Counted from the first letter of the stretch, positions 1-8,732 are shown. The stretch is 64,000 nt of DNA from an uncultured Alphaproteobacteria bacterium (GCA_902615845.1 CACMQS010000001.1:114055-178054), one strand, 5' to 3'. Numbers and translations are program-made. The notes: a model not told the origin generated them from the sequence alone.

Positions 1-110
1 ATTTTTTAGTTTTTTATGTTAAAATATTTTAATAGCAGTTGTAGTAACCTGCTCTAACAAAACTCCTGCAGTCGAAGAATACCTGCGTTAAAAAACATAA
101 GGGAGGCAAA

Positions 111-563
111 ATGTTTGATAAAAAAGAAGATAATACAAGTTCAACACCTGATGTGTTTAGACCTGCTAAGGGATCTGCAAAAGTTGTTATTGGTCAAGGT
201 GTAGTTATTAATGGTGAAATTAAAAAAGCTGATGAAGTGCAAATTGACGGTGAAGCAGATGTTACGATGAAAACAGATAATTTAGTAGTAGGTGCTACTG
301 GTGACTGTAAAGGCGCGATTGAAACTCATAACGCTGATATTTGGGGTGCATTTGATGGCGATATTAAAGCATCTGGTACTCTTACTATTCAAGAACAAGG
401 TAAAGTTTCAGGTAAAATTGAATATCAAAATTTACAAATTAAACTTGGCGGTCAGATAAGTGGTGATATTAAACTTTCTGATAAAATTCAATCAATTAAA
501 AAAGATACAAAACCTTCAGAAGACAATAATATTTCATTACAAGAATCAATTAAAAAAGATTAA
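111..563 (+). CDS. Bactofilin family cytoskeletal protein
   Basis: A 150-residue protein whose central part (about residues 20-120) is a run of short beta-strand repeats rich in G, V, I and D (for example VVIGQGVVINGEI), the right-handed beta-helix pattern of the bactofilin (DUF583/polymer-forming cytoskeletal) family. Bactofilins polymerise without nucleotide under the inner membrane and help localise cell-wall enzymes. The N-terminus is short and polar and the C-terminus is a Lys/Ser/Asp tail, as usual in the family. The start is supported by a strong Shine-Dalgarno GGGAGG at 101-106. In many Alphaproteobacteria the gene follows an M23 peptidase; that region lies outside the window. The family assignment is firm, the cellular role is inferred. 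Confidence 0.9.
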   Translation: MFDKKEDNTSSTPDVFRPAKGSAKVVIGQGVVINGEIKKADEVQIDGEADVTMKTDNLVVGATGDCKGAIETHNADIWGAFDGDIKASGTLTIQEQGKVSGKIEYQNLQIKLGGQISGDIKLSDKIQSIKKDTKPSEDNNISLQESIKKD

Positions 564-579
564 TAATTAAAATATTATT

Positions 580-984
580 ATGAAAGAAAGATTATTTAAA
601 CCTTTACATTGGATAATGCTGATCCTTATCTCTTTAGATTTTATTGATACGTCTTATCGAATTACATATGGATACTTTTCAGGTCAAGGTGTTCAACCAC
701 CTGTAGGAGATTTTAATGTTCAAATATCCACTTTAGATTTTATTGTGAGTATAGTTTTTCAATTAGCGATCGCTTACACAATTTATATGTTGTATATCAT
801 GAAAAAAAGTGGCGGTTATTATTTAGTAGGTTTAAATATTCTTTTTGTTATTTATGGGTTTGTTTTAGGGCCGTTTAGTACAGTACCAGCTGGAGAAGTT
901 ATACCTCTTATTGCAGGCTTTATGGTTTTCTATATTATTTTGGTTATTGGGATACCTTATTTGTATTCTGATAAATATGAGTAG
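580..984 (+). CDS. Small four-helix membrane protein, unknown
   Basis: A 134-residue hydrophobic protein with about four predicted membrane helices (roughly residues 8-26, 50-72, 80-100 and 105-128) and a short polar segment after helix 1. I do not recognise a named family. It starts 16 nt after the bactofilin stop and has no obvious Shine-Dalgarno, so it may be co-transcribed with bactofilin. Its stop lies one base from the stop of the convergent gene at 986. Real gene status is supported by length, good codon structure and tight packing; function is unknown. Confidence 0.7.
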   Translation: MKERLFKPLHWIMLILISLDFIDTSYRITYGYFSGQGVQPPVGDFNVQISTLDFIVSIVFQLAIAYTIYMLYIMKKSGGYYLVGLNILFVIYGFVLGPFSTVPAGEVIPLIAGFMVFYIILVIGIPYLYSDKYE

Positions 985-985
985 T

Positions 986-1255
986 TTATAAAAGTATATT
1001 TTTGTATTTCTTTTTAAATAGATTTAATTTTTCTCTTCCATTGAAGTCTAATCTGTAGGAAGTAAATAAATCTTTCTTTGTTCCCACATCAATTTTAGTT
1101 ATTTTTACAAATTTTAAATCTATATCTTCTACGTCATCAACATTTCTTACGAGTAAGGCTAATTTCCATTCTAATTCCTTACTACGTAAATTATCAGGAA
1201 TGGTATTTTCCTCATTATTATTTTGATTTAAGAATTTTGATATCTTTTGTAGCAT
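986..1255 (-). CDS. Hypothetical small protein
   Basis: A small charged protein of 89 residues when started at the ATG at 1255. The frame extends 13 codons further upstream to a TTG at 1294, which I regard as less likely. It begins with an amphipathic stretch (MLQKISKFLNQ), followed by an acidic and Asn-rich linker and a C-terminal half of mixed alpha/beta character ending in a Lys-rich tail. No recognised motif. It converges on the membrane protein gene ending at 984. Function unknown. Confidence 0.5.
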   Translation of the reverse strand: MLQKISKFLNQNNNEENTIPDNLRSKELEWKLALLVRNVDDVEDIDLKFVKITKIDVGTKKDLFTSYRLDFNGREKLNLFKKKYKNILL

Positions 1256-1380
1256 GATGATTAAATAATTTAGATTTAGTTTTCTTTTATTCAATAGGAT
1301 TTATTTTATAAAGATTAACTAACAAAATTTAATAATATTTATAATTTTAATTGAAATGTAACAATTATGTATTATTTAAA

Positions 1381-1430
1381 TCAAAACGATTTGACTCTAT
1401 TGCGGTTTACAAGCAGCTAAAATGAGATAC
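1381..1430 (+). promoter_or_regulatory. SAM-II/SAM-V-like riboswitch aptamer
   Basis: The non-coding leader upstream of the 85-residue gene contains the signature elements of the SAM-II/SAM-V superfamily of S-adenosylmethionine aptamers. These are GATTTG at 1388-1393, TTGC at 1400-1403 and GCTAAAA at 1416-1422. The classical pseudoknot can be drawn. P1 pairs AAAC (1384-1387) with GTTT (1405-1408). P2 pairs TTGC (1400-1403) with GCAG (1413-1416), extended by CTC (1395-1397) with GAG (1424-1426). P1 and the P1-to-P2 linker (ACAA) are shorter than in textbook SAM-II, so SAM-V or a variant is possible. Seen: motifs and pairings. Inferred: SAM binding. Confidence 0.65.
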
Positions 1431-1440
1431 GTATAAATTT

Positions 1441-1478
1441 ATCCTCCCATTAAGAAAAATGGTGAGGATATTTTTTTT
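1441..1478 (+). terminator. Intrinsic terminator in the SAM-type leader
   Basis: An 11-bp stem pairs 1441-1451 (ATCCTCCCATT) with 1458-1469 (one bulged T), is closed by a short A-rich loop, and is followed by eight consecutive T residues (1471-1478). It lies 15 nt after the aptamer and just before the Shine-Dalgarno AGGAG (1479-1483) of the 85-residue gene. The position fits transcriptional attenuation by the leader. I do not see a clear antiterminator pairing with the aptamer. Confidence 0.75.
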
Positions 1479-1489
1479 AGGAGATAGTT

Positions 1490-1747
1490 ATGAATTTATG
1501 TGTTGTATCAAAAGGATCTTTTACCAAAGATGATTACATGGAACTATATAATTTTTTTAAAGATGATATTGACAAATATACAGATGCATTTGATATGGCT
1601 TTCGTTAAAGATGGCCATGTAATGATTATGTGTAATGTTACTGATGAAGAAAAATTTTACGCTTTATTTGATGATCCAAAATCCAAAGAATTTGATTCAA
1701 AATTTAATAGTACAGACACGGTCTATTCTTTACAAAAAGTAGAATAG
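1490..1747 (+). CDS. 85-residue orphan downstream of SAM-type leader
   Basis: A small acidic protein with alternating beta/alpha character (MNLCVVSKGSF, then a helix, then a strand around HVMIMCNVTD, then a helix) compatible with a ferredoxin-like/dimeric alpha-beta barrel fold. I do not recognise a specific family and assign no function. The start is decided by AGGAG at 1479-1483, seven bases upstream. It is a single-gene transcription unit: an aptamer-plus-terminator leader precedes it and the stop abuts the convergent ureG stop. If the leader senses SAM, the product should relate to methionine, SAM or methyl-group metabolism; this is inference from regulation only. Confidence 0.75.
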   Translation: MNLCVVSKGSFTKDDYMELYNFFKDDIDKYTDAFDMAFVKDGHVMIMCNVTDEEKFYALFDDPKSKEFDSKFNSTDTVYSLQKVE

Positions 1748-2359
1748 TTATAGACCACCTTGAGATATTAAGAAGTCAGAAATTTTATCAATACCGTTAT
1801 TATTTTTCATTTCACCAAAAATATACGGTAAACCATTTCTGGCTTCATTCACATCTTGTTTCATTTGTTCTAAATCAACATTAACATATGGAGCTAGATC
1901 TACTTTATTAATGACGAGTAAATCAGATTTCCTAATTGCCGGTGCTTTTTTTCTTGGTATGTCTGCACCTTGTGCCACGTCAATCATATAAATCGTTAAA
2001 TCAACTAACTCTGGACTGAAAGTTGCAGCTAAATTATCACCGCCTGACTCAATGAGGATTAATTCTAGATCTGTAAATTTCTTTTTCATTTCATCCACTG
2101 CAAGTAAATTAATGGAACAATCTTCTCTTATAGCAGTATGTGGACATCCACCAGTTTCAACACCTTTAATTCTCTCTATTGGTAGAACTTGTGCTTTCAT
2201 TAGATATTCGGCATCTTCAGTTGTATAAATATCATTTGAAATAACTGCCATAGAGACTTTTTTAGATAAATAACGACATAATGCTTCAGTCAAACTTGTT
2301 TTGCCAGTCCCTATTCCACCACCTATGCCAACTTTTAACGGTCCGTTTATATTATTCAC
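1748..2359 (-). CDS. ureG: Urease accessory GTPase UreG
   Basis: A 203-residue SIMIBI-class GTPase that delivers nickel to apo-urease with UreE, UreF and UreD. The P-loop is at residues 13-21 (GGGIGTGKT, slightly variant from the usual GPVGSGKT). The metal-binding Cys-Pro-His triad is at residues 72-74 and the NKVD guanine-specificity motif near residue 151. Length is typical. It starts with GTG at 2359, overlapping the ureF stop by three bases, so it is translationally coupled. It is the last gene of the ureDABCEFG operon. Confidence 0.97.
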   Translation of the reverse strand: MNNINGPLKVGIGGGIGTGKTSLTEALCRYLSKKVSMAVISNDIYTTEDAEYLMKAQVLPIERIKGVETGGCPHTAIREDCSINLLAVDEMKKKFTDLELILIESGGDNLAATFSPELVDLTIYMIDVAQGADIPRKKAPAIRKSDLLVINKVDLAPYVNVDLEQMKQDVNEARNGLPYIFGEMKNNNGIDKISDFLISQGGL

Positions 2360-2991
2360 GTCAAATAAATCCTTGAGTCTAAATATTCATGCTTAATAGC
2401 GAAAATATCACCAATAAAAAAAGTTGTACCTATATCTTTAAGAGTCAGCTTATCTGAATGACTTAAAAATTCTTGAATTTGATCAATAAAAATAACATTA
2501 AGACTCTGTCCATCTTTTTGAGACATAGGGATATGCTTTACACATACATTTATTAAATTAGAAATAAATGACTGTAAGTAAAATTTAATTAAATCATCAA
2601 ATTTAATATTAAAATGTAATCCAGCTTTTGCTAAACAATATATAAATGATGTATTTTCAGATAAAGATAATTCCCAACTATCTTTCATGATTTTACGAAA
2701 AGAATTTCCCATATCTATCATTTCTATTTGTCTTTCTTTGGATGCAGCACTTGCTAAGATTAATTCATTAACTTCCTTACCTTTATAAATAGACTTCATA
2801 AAAATATAATCATTTCTTAATGTTCCATAAAATAAAAGAGCATTTAAAAATTCTTTTAAATCATCTTTATTTTTAATTTTTTTATCATCTATTAGAGCTT
2901 CTAAACCATGAGAGTATGCGTAAGAACCGATAGGAAAAGAAGATGAAAACCATATTTGTAATATTTGATGTGGATCTTTAGATTTTTTCAT
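2356..2991 (-). CDS. ureF: Urease accessory protein UreF
   Basis: An all-helical chaperone that, with UreD and UreG, forms the nickel-insertion complex on urease. I chose the ATG at 2991 (211 residues), because the protein then begins just before the conserved segment [20 protein letters not shown] typical of UreF. The longer frame up to 3078 would lie inside ureE and add 29 unrelated residues. It starts two bases from the ureE stop and overlaps ureG by a few bases. Family membership is clear. Confidence 0.95.
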   Translation of the reverse strand: MKKSKDPHQILQIWFSSSFPIGSYAYSHGLEALIDDKKIKNKDDLKEFLNALLFYGTLRNDYIFMKSIYKGKEVNELILASAASKERQIEMIDMGNSFRKIMKDSWELSLSENTSFIYCLAKAGLHFNIKFDDLIKFYLQSFISNLINVCVKHIPMSQKDGQSLNVIFIDQIQEFLSHSDKLTLKDIGTTFFIGDIFAIKHEYLDSRIYLT

Positions 2992-2992
2992 T

Positions 2993-3439
2993 TTAATGTT
3001 TGTGGCTATGTGTTCTGCCCATACCATAAGCACCACCTTCAGGATTAAATTTCTCAATAACTTTTTTTGCATTTCCATGTAATTTTAAAACCATATCAAG
3101 AATTACAGCATCATCTTGAATAAGAATTCTATTTTCTTCAATTTGACATGGTAGATGTCTATTTCCTATGTGCCATATGATTTGCTTTAAATTATCACCT
3201 GTTATTTCAATTAAATTTTCTTCTTTAGATAATACTTTAATGATTTTACCATTTTCTAATTCAAAAAAATGATTTTCATCAACACTGACTGTTTCTTCAA
3301 GGTTAACTAAAAATTCAGTACCATTATTTGCTATAAGTTTTTTTCTGCGAATAAATCTTTCTTCATAAGATAATGAGATTTCATCTAATAAATCCTTATT
3401 ATTATGATTGTGATGAATTATTTTCAAAGAAGTTTGCAT
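2993..3439 (-). CDS. ureE: Urease accessory nickel metallochaperone UreE
   Basis: A 149-residue nickel chaperone with the UreE N-terminal domain followed by the ferredoxin-like metal-binding domain (conserved core GNRHLPCQIEENRI). The C-terminus ends in a short His-rich tail (THSHKH), much shorter than the poly-His tails of some enterobacterial UreE but able to bind nickel. Another His-rich stretch (HHNHN) occurs near the N-terminus. The ATG at 3439, immediately after the ureC stop, is preferred over an upstream in-frame ATG at 3490 that lies inside ureC. Confidence 0.94.
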   Translation of the reverse strand: MQTSLKIIHHNHNNKDLLDEISLSYEERFIRRKKLIANNGTEFLVNLEETVSVDENHFFELENGKIIKVLSKEENLIEITGDNLKQIIWHIGNRHLPCQIEENRILIQDDAVILDMVLKLHGNAKKVIEKFNPEGGAYGMGRTHSHKH

Positions 3440-3440
3440 T

Positions 3441-5147
3441 TTAATACATGAAATAACGTTGAGCCAAAGGTAATGTTTTGGCTGGCTCACAAGTAATTAA
3501 CTCACCATCTGCTAAAACTTCATAAGTTTCTGGGTTAACTTCTATTTTTGGGCAATAATCATTAAATATCATATCTTTTTTAGAAATTTTTCTAATATTT
3601 TTAACAGGTAATAGAGATTTATTTACTCCAGAATTTTTAAACGAATCTTTATCTAAAGATACTTTACTTACAAAAGTGACAGTAGATTTTACTAATGATT
3701 TTCCAAAGGAAGAAAACATTGGCCTTGAGTACACTGGTTGTGGTGTTGGAATTGATGCATTAGGATCACCCATTTGTGCACAAGCAATACTTCCACCTTG
3801 TAAAACCATTTCAGGTTTAACACCAAAAAAGGCAGTATCCCAAATAACAATATCAGCACGTTTATTTTTTTCGATACTTCCTATGTGCTCTGAAATACCA
3901 TGTGCTATTGCAGGATTAATTGTATATTTAGCAATGTATCTTTTAACTCTTACGTTATCGTTATCACCCTTCTCTTCTTTTAGTTTCCCACGTTGAACTT
4001 TCATTTTGTGTGCTGTTTGCCATGTTCTAATAATAACTTCGCCAACACGACCCATGGCTTGACTATCAGAAGCAATAATTGAAAAAGCACCCAGGTCATG
4101 GAGTATATCTTCCGCAGCAATTGTTTCTTTTCGGATACGACTTTCAGCAAATGCCACATCTTCAGGTATTGATTTATCTAAATGATGGCAAACCATCAAC
4201 ATATCTAAATGTTCTTCAACTGTATTAATTGTATATGGTCTAGTTGGATTAGTTGAAGAAGGAATAACATATTCTTCACCACAAACTTTTATAATATCAG
4301 GTGCGTGACCACCACCAGCTCCTTCAGTATGAAAAGCATGAATTGTTCTTCCATTAATTGCTTTAATTGTACTCTCTACAAATCCACTTTCATTTAATGT
4401 ATCTGTATGAATCATTACTTGAATGTCATGATTATCAGCTACATTTAAACAATTATCTATTGCTGCTGGAGTTGTGCCCCAATCTTCATGTAATTTTAGT
4501 GAACTTGCACCGGCAATTATTTGTTCCTCAAGTGCTTGAGGTAAAGAACTGTTTCCTTTTCCTGCAAAAGCTAAGTTCATAGAAAATGCATCGGCTGATT
4601 GTATCATTTTCTCTATATGCCATGGTCCAGGGGTAACTGTTGTTGCCAAAGTACCATGTGCAGGACCGGTTCCACCTCCTAACATAGTTGTAATACCTGA
4701 ATGAAGTGCATCATCAATTTGCTGAGGACAAATAAAATGAATATGGCTATCAAAACCACCAGCTGTTATAATTTTTCCTTCACCAGCAATTATTTCTGTT
4801 CCAGGCCCAATAATAATATTTACATTTGGTTGTGTATCTGGATTACCCGCTTTTCCAATTTCGTTAATTAAGCCATCTTTAAGACCAATATCAGCTTTGT
4901 AAATTCCATTTACATCTACTATTAAGGCGTTTGTTATCACTGTATCAACAGCACCATCTGCACGAGGTACTTGTGATTGCCCCATTCCATCTCGAATAAC
5001 TTTTCCTCCACCAAATTTTACTTCTTCACCATATGTTGTTAAATCTTTTTCCACTTCAACAAAAAGTTCAGTGTCGGCAAGTCTGACTTTATCACCAGTT
5101 GTTGGCCCGTACATATCAGCATAAGCTTCTCTTTTTATTTTTTTCAT
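3441..5147 (-). CDS. ureC: Urease alpha (catalytic) subunit UreC
   Basis: A 568-residue urease catalytic subunit; it hydrolyses urea to ammonia and carbamate at a di-nickel centre. Active-site residues are all present. H135 and H137 lie in GFDSHIHF, the carbamylated Lys is K218 in [11 protein letters not shown], and H247 and H273 are the other imidazole ligands. C320 and H321 (MVCHHLDKS) form the mobile flap and general acid, and D361 is the last ligand (IASDSQAMG). Length and residue spacing are normal, so the enzyme should be functional. The start overlaps the ureB stop by one base (TAATG). Confidence 0.99.
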   Translation of the reverse strand: MKKIKREAYADMYGPTTGDKVRLADTELFVEVEKDLTTYGEEVKFGGGKVIRDGMGQSQVPRADGAVDTVITNALIVDVNGIYKADIGLKDGLINEIGKAGNPDTQPNVNIIIGPGTEIIAGEGKIITAGGFDSHIHFICPQQIDDALHSGITTMLGGGTGPAHGTLATTVTPGPWHIEKMIQSADAFSMNLAFAGKGNSSLPQALEEQIIAGASSLKLHEDWGTTPAAIDNCLNVADNHDIQVMIHTDTLNESGFVESTIKAINGRTIHAFHTEGAGGGHAPDIIKVCGEEYVIPSSTNPTRPYTINTVEEHLDMLMVCHHLDKSIPEDVAFAESRIRKETIAAEDILHDLGAFSIIASDSQAMGRVGEVIIRTWQTAHKMKVQRGKLKEEKGDNDNVRVKRYIAKYTINPAIAHGISEHIGSIEKNKRADIVIWDTAFFGVKPEMVLQGGSIACAQMGDPNASIPTPQPVYSRPMFSSFGKSLVKSTVTFVSKVSLDKDSFKNSGVNKSLLPVKNIRKISKKDMIFNDYCPKIEVNPETYEVLADGELITCEPAKTLPLAQRYFMY

Positions 5148-5455
5148 TACAATTGACCCATAACTTTTTTATTAAAACCAAATATCATTCTATTCCCTGT
5201 TATTGGAATTAATTCTACATCTTTTGATTGACCGGGTTCAAAGCGAACAGCAGTACCAGATGGTATGTCTAAACGCATACCATTTGATTTTTCTCTATCA
5301 AATTTTAAATATTCATTTGTTTCAGCAAAATGATAATGACTACCAACCTGTATTGGTCGATCTCCACTATTTGAAACTTTTAAAGTGATTGATTGTCTTT
5401 TATCATTCAAGTTAATATCACTATTTTGTTTTGTTATTATTTCACCAGGTTTCAT
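5147..5455 (-). CDS. ureB: Urease beta subunit UreB
   Basis: A 102-residue beta subunit with the conserved opening MKPGEII, the central segment [11 protein letters not shown] and the [19 protein letters not shown] region. It forms the outer beta-domain of the (alpha beta gamma)3 trimer. Separate ureA, ureB and ureC genes are the usual bacterial arrangement. One-base TAATG overlaps link it to both ureA and ureC, indicating translational coupling and balanced subunit synthesis. Confidence 0.98.
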   Translation of the reverse strand: MKPGEIITKQNSDINLNDKRQSITLKVSNSGDRPIQVGSHYHFAETNEYLKFDREKSNGMRLDIPSGTAVRFEPGQSKDVELIPITGNRMIFGFNKKVMGQL

Positions 5456-5757
5456 TATCTTATCGGTTTATGTACTGTTACTAATTTTGTTCCATCCGGA
5501 AATGTTGCTTCAACTTGTACTTCTGGTATCATATCTGGAATACCGTCCATACAATCTTCTTTTTTAACTACGTGCGCACCTGTTTCCATTAATTCTGACA
5601 CCATTTTTCCATCTCTTGCACCTTCTATGACAAAATCTGTTATCAACGCTATCGCTTCTGGATAATTAAGTTTAACACCTCTTTCTAAACGTTTTCTGGC
5701 AACATTAGCTGCCATACTGACCATCAACTTATCTTTTTCTCTTGGTGTTAATTTCAT
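5455..5757 (-). CDS. ureA: Urease gamma subunit UreA
   Basis: A 100-residue gamma subunit beginning [13 protein letters not shown] and containing the conserved region [21 protein letters not shown]. It packs against UreC in the urease trimer. It starts directly after the ureD stop and overlaps ureB by one base. Length and sequence are typical of the family. Confidence 0.98.
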   Translation of the reverse strand: MKLTPREKDKLMVSMAANVARKRLERGVKLNYPEAIALITDFVIEGARDGKMVSELMETGAHVVKKEDCMDGIPDMIPEVQVEATFPDGTKLVTVHKPIR

Positions 5758-6552
5758 TTATAGATCCCAACTTTTTGGTAGTTTATCACTTATTATATTT
5801 TTCATAATAAAATTTAGTGTTTTTTTTAAATCATAATTATCATCGGCTAAGCACCTAATTACAATCTTATCATCAAATTTTGTCATTTCACAATAATGAT
5901 TTTCTAAGTTTTTTATAATTTTACTTAACTCAGATTCAAGTTGATGAATAATATCACCAAAAATTAAAATTGTTGATAAAGATGATAGATTTTCAAATGT
6001 ATAATTGTTTTTAAAATTATCAATCGTTGATCCTTTTATATTAATTGCTTCAAAATGCTTTATTGTAGAATTCGTAAAAATTTTCCATTGATCTGAAAAA
6101 GAAATATTTTTAATTTTTTCAGACATTGCTTTTCTTCCAAAAATTGTAGTTTCACAAAAAATCAAATTAGAATTATTTGATAGATTAATATTTATATTTC
6201 GTCTTAATTTTGAATTATCAAATAAAATTAACTCTTTGGGCAACCAATACAAAGTTGAATTATTTAAATTGATATTTATGTCTACTTTAGCAGGATCACC
6301 TATTCCTGAATAAATCTTTTCAGCGGCTTGCGTACAAATACTTAATTCAGAATTATGAATTGTAGCATTAATTTCAATATTATCATTACAAGTAATTCCT
6401 CCTGCAGTGTTAATTAAAACTAATTCTTTATTATCATTATAATTATTTGGATTTAAAATTTTACAACAACCACTTTGAAAAAATTTTTTAAAACTATTAT
6501 CAAATAATTCAATATTAATTTCACCATTTGACCTTTGTAGTAATTTGTCCAT
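5758..6552 (-). CDS. ureD: Urease accessory protein UreD
   Basis: A 264-residue UreD/UreH-type scaffold that binds apo-urease and recruits UreF and UreG. Diagnostic segments are INTAGGITCNDNIEI near residue 47 and STQAAEKIY-like CTQAAEKIYSG. It is the first gene of the operon; the order D-A-B-C-E-F-G is common in Proteobacteria. A weak -10-like TATACT (6566-6571 on the minus strand) lies about 14 nt before the ATG, which would give a nearly leaderless message; no good -35 is visible. The sequence is more divergent than the other urease genes, as usual for UreD. Confidence 0.93.
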   Translation of the reverse strand: MDKLLQRSNGEINIELFDNSFKKFFQSGCCKILNPNNYNDNKELVLINTAGGITCNDNIEINATIHNSELSICTQAAEKIYSGIGDPAKVDININLNNSTLYWLPKELILFDNSKLRRNININLSNNSNLIFCETTIFGRKAMSEKIKNISFSDQWKIFTNSTIKHFEAINIKGSTIDNFKNNYTFENLSSLSTILIFGDIIHQLESELSKIIKNLENHYCEMTKFDDKIVIRCLADDNYDLKKTLNFIMKNIISDKLPKSWDL

Positions 6553-6601
6553 AATTATTCAATTAAGTATAATCGAAACAAAATATATGAAAATAAATAT
6601 T

Positions 6602-6678
6602 TGGCGTGCCCGGCATGATTCGAACATGCGGCCCCCAGATTAGGAATCTGGTGCTCTATCCTACTGAACTACGGGCAC
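6602..6678 (-). tRNA. tRNA-Arg (anticodon CCU)
   Basis: On the minus strand the sequence folds as a complete cloverleaf. The acceptor stem is GTGCCCG/CGGGCAC (6672-6678 with 6606-6612). The D arm, anticodon stem CCAGA/TCTGG with loop TTCCTAA, and T arm with GTTCGAATC are all present. The anticodon CCT is at 6642-6644, reading AGG arginine codons. The 3' CCA is encoded (6602-6604). It lies between the 94-residue gene and ureD and may be co-transcribed from upstream. Confidence 0.97.
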
Positions 6679-6685
6679 TCCTTTT

Positions 6686-6970
6686 TTAATTTTTATGATT
6701 TAATGTTACTTCACCAGTTTTTGTGTCAACAACATCAAATGTTTTTTCATTATTACTCATTCTTTTAGCTCTAGCTGCAGAAGCACGCTCCATTGCATCA
6801 TTATCAGCATATAAAGATACAGCCATTACCGTTGTATCACTTGCGCGTATTTGTAATAATTGTTGTGCTTCAGGAAATTCACTTGGTGCTTTTACTGAAT
6901 AATCTTTAATAGACTCATCAGCATCTTCTTTAGATTTAAAATTAATTGTTGTTATTCTTGCTACAGACAT
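6686..6970 (-). CDS. 94-residue putative dimeric alpha-beta barrel protein
   Basis: A small soluble protein starting MSVARITTINF with a beta-alpha-beta pattern. The strand VMAVSLYADNDAME followed by a helix AARAKRMS resembles antibiotic-biosynthesis-monooxygenase-like (dimeric alpha-beta barrel) proteins. The similarity is structural in flavour only; no catalytic residue can be named. It follows the sugar permease gene by 23 nt on the same strand, so it may be the last gene of the transporter operon. Function unknown. Confidence 0.6.
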   Translation of the reverse strand: MSVARITTINFKSKEDADESIKDYSVKAPSEFPEAQQLLQIRASDTTVMAVSLYADNDAMERASAARAKRMSNNEKTFDVVDTKTGEVTLNHKN

Positions 6971-6993
6971 TTTTCCTTCTTCATTTTATTCAA

Positions 6994-7824
6994 TTATTTA
7001 ACTGCTCCTTCGGTTAAACCAGATACAAAATATTTTCCAATAAATACAAATAATAATATCACTGGCAAACTTGCAAGAACAGCTCCAGATAATAAAAAAC
7101 CCCAATCAATTTGATATTGACCAACAATTCCAGCTAAACCAACAGGTAAGGTTTTTAGATTATCTCCACTTATTAATATTGACGCAAAAAGATATTCTGT
7201 CCAAGAAATAATAAAGCAAAAAATTGCTACACTTGCTATACCTGGAGCAGCTAAAGGAACAATAATTCTAGAAATTACGATATATCTAGATGCGCCATCA
7301 ATATATGCCGCCTCCTCTATCTCATTTGGAATTAACTTAAAAAAAGCTTTTAACATCCAAACTGCAAATGGAGTGGCAAACAAAACATTAACGATAATCA
7401 AAGCAAAATAACTATTAAGTAAATTTACTTTTGCAAATAATAAATAAATGGGAACTAATAAAATGACTCCAGGAAATGCATATGTCACTAGAAGAGAATA
7501 TTCTACAAATTTATTTCCATAAAATTTTAGTTTATGTAAACCATATGCAGCAGATACAGATAGAATAATTGAAATTATCATAGATAAGAATGAAACAATC
7601 AAACTATTTTTTAAATATATAAAGAAATCTGAGTTAAATAATATTTTATTATAATGTTCTAAAGTAAAAGATCTTGGAATAATAGTTGTAGATGTAGCAA
7701 TAATTTCCTCAGGACTTTTAAAAGATGATGTGATTATCCAAAAAAAAGGAAAGAAAAAAATAAGTATAATTAATAATAAAGATAAGCTTAAAAATATAAG
7801 TTTAATATTATTTTCTTTAATCAT
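6994..7824 (-). CDS. Sugar ABC transporter permease, MalG type (CUT1)
   Basis: A 276-residue inner-membrane permease with six predicted helices. The CUT1 EAA loop is visible near residues 165-195 (NEIEEAAYIDGASRYIVISR, with the conserved EAA and G). The C-terminus GLTEGAVK matches MalG/UgpE-like proteins. It pairs with the MalF-type permease upstream, whose stop it overlaps by eight bases. Substrate probably a sugar, sugar alcohol or glycerol phosphate-like compound given the neighbouring FGGY kinase. No cognate ATPase gene is in the window. Confidence 0.93.
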   Translation of the reverse strand: MIKENNIKLIFLSLSLLLIILIFFFPFFWIITSSFKSPEEIIATSTTIIPRSFTLEHYNKILFNSDFFIYLKNSLIVSFLSMIISIILSVSAAYGLHKLKFYGNKFVEYSLLVTYAFPGVILLVPIYLLFAKVNLLNSYFALIIVNVLFATPFAVWMLKAFFKLIPNEIEEAAYIDGASRYIVISRIIVPLAAPGIASVAIFCFIISWTEYLFASILISGDNLKTLPVGLAGIVGQYQIDWGFLLSGAVLASLPVILLFVFIGKYFVSGLTEGAVK

Positions 7825-8698
7825 CTTCTTTTGGTGCCATAGATTTAATAAATAATATCGAGAATAGTAATAACAAAAAACTAGTAACTATTGATAGAGT
7901 CGCAGCTTGACTTATTCTAAATTTAGTAAATGCAGTTTCATAAATTAATAACGGTAATGTAGTTGTAGCGCTTGATGGTCCGCCTTTTGTGATTAACCAT
8001 ATAATGTCAAATATATTGAATGATAATAATGTGCCAACTAGACCTAAGACAAAAAGGACACTTTTAAGATTTGGAAATGTAATAAAAAGAAATTGTTGAA
8101 CAAAATTAGCTCCATCAACTTTTGATGCATCATACATTTCCCTATTTATAGAATTAAGTCCAGAAAGAATAATTAATGCTAAGAAAGGACTCCACCTCCA
8201 TGAGTTTATCAAAACTAAGCTTATAAAAGCTTTATTAGGAGAACTAAAAAAACCCGTTGCTTCATCTAATAATCCAATATCAATTAAAACTGAATTTATT
8301 ACACCACTACTACTACTTAACATTAATTTCCAAATTACAACAACAACTACTGTTGGAATAATAAATGATAAAATAATCCAATTAGCCATAATTTTTTTAC
8401 CAGGGAATTTATAATTAATAGTTAATGCAATAGTGAATGCAAAAAATGTTTGACAGATTGCATTTCCAATTATCCAATAAAAGCTATTTAATGAAGCATT
8501 TACAAATTTTGATTTTCCAAATAATTTTATGTAGTTATCAATACCTACAAATTTTCCTGATGTACCAATAATCTTTACGTTAAATAAACTTAATTCAAAT
8601 GCTATATAAATTGGAACTAAAATAATAAGGGAAATCCAAATAACTAATGGAGATACAAACAACCAGCCTTCAATATTATTTTTTTTCACAGAAATCAC
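7817..8698 (-). CDS. Sugar ABC transporter permease, MalF/UgpA type (CUT1)
   Basis: A 293-residue six-helix permease with an EAA-type loop near residues 190-210 (MYDASKVDGANFVQQFLFIT). It is the partner of the MalG-type permease. The annotated start is GTG at 8698; an in-frame GTG three codons later (8689) is an alternative. A perfect 23-nt inverted repeat (8698-8720) covers the Shine-Dalgarno-like GAGG and the first base of the start codon, which may keep permease synthesis below that of the binding protein encoded upstream. Confidence 0.92.
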   Translation of the reverse strand: MISVKKNNIEGWLFVSPLVIWISLIILVPIYIAFELSLFNVKIIGTSGKFVGIDNYIKLFGKSKFVNASLNSFYWIIGNAICQTFFAFTIALTINYKFPGKKIMANWIILSFIIPTVVVVVIWKLMLSSSSGVINSVLIDIGLLDEATGFFSSPNKAFISLVLINSWRWSPFLALIILSGLNSINREMYDASKVDGANFVQQFLFITFPNLKSVLFVLGLVGTLLSFNIFDIIWLITKGGPSSATTTLPLLIYETAFTKFRISQAATLSIVTSFLLLLFSILFIKSMAPKEDD

Positions 8699-8720
8699 AG
8701 CACCTCTATTAGAGGTGCTG
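8698..8720 (-). promoter_or_regulatory. Perfect 23-nt hairpin between binding protein and permease genes
   Basis: CAGCACCTCTA at 8698-8708 and its exact reverse complement at 8710-8720 form a 10-11 bp stem with a minimal loop. It lies between the binding-protein stop (8733) and the permease GTG start. No T-tract follows on the minus strand, so it is not a classical terminator. Its place matches stabilising or attenuating hairpins known between malE and malF-type genes, and it sequesters the permease ribosome binding site. Confidence 0.7.
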
Positions 8721-8732
8721 AAAAGTTTTTAA

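Noticed and set aside
23..91. A short frame ending AVEEYLR before bactofilin, looking like a lipoprotein tail with a Cys.
   Set aside because: An in-frame stop at 20-22 and no start codon leave only about 22 residues; it may be a decayed or accidental frame, too little to call.
2991..3078. Longer N-terminus for UreF.
   Set aside because: The extra 29 residues would come from the ureE coding region and do not resemble UreF; the ATG at 2991 follows the ureE stop.
3676..3996. Open frame of about 106 codons opposite ureC.
   Set aside because: It lies entirely antisense to a conserved, intact urease catalytic gene and shows no independent protein features.
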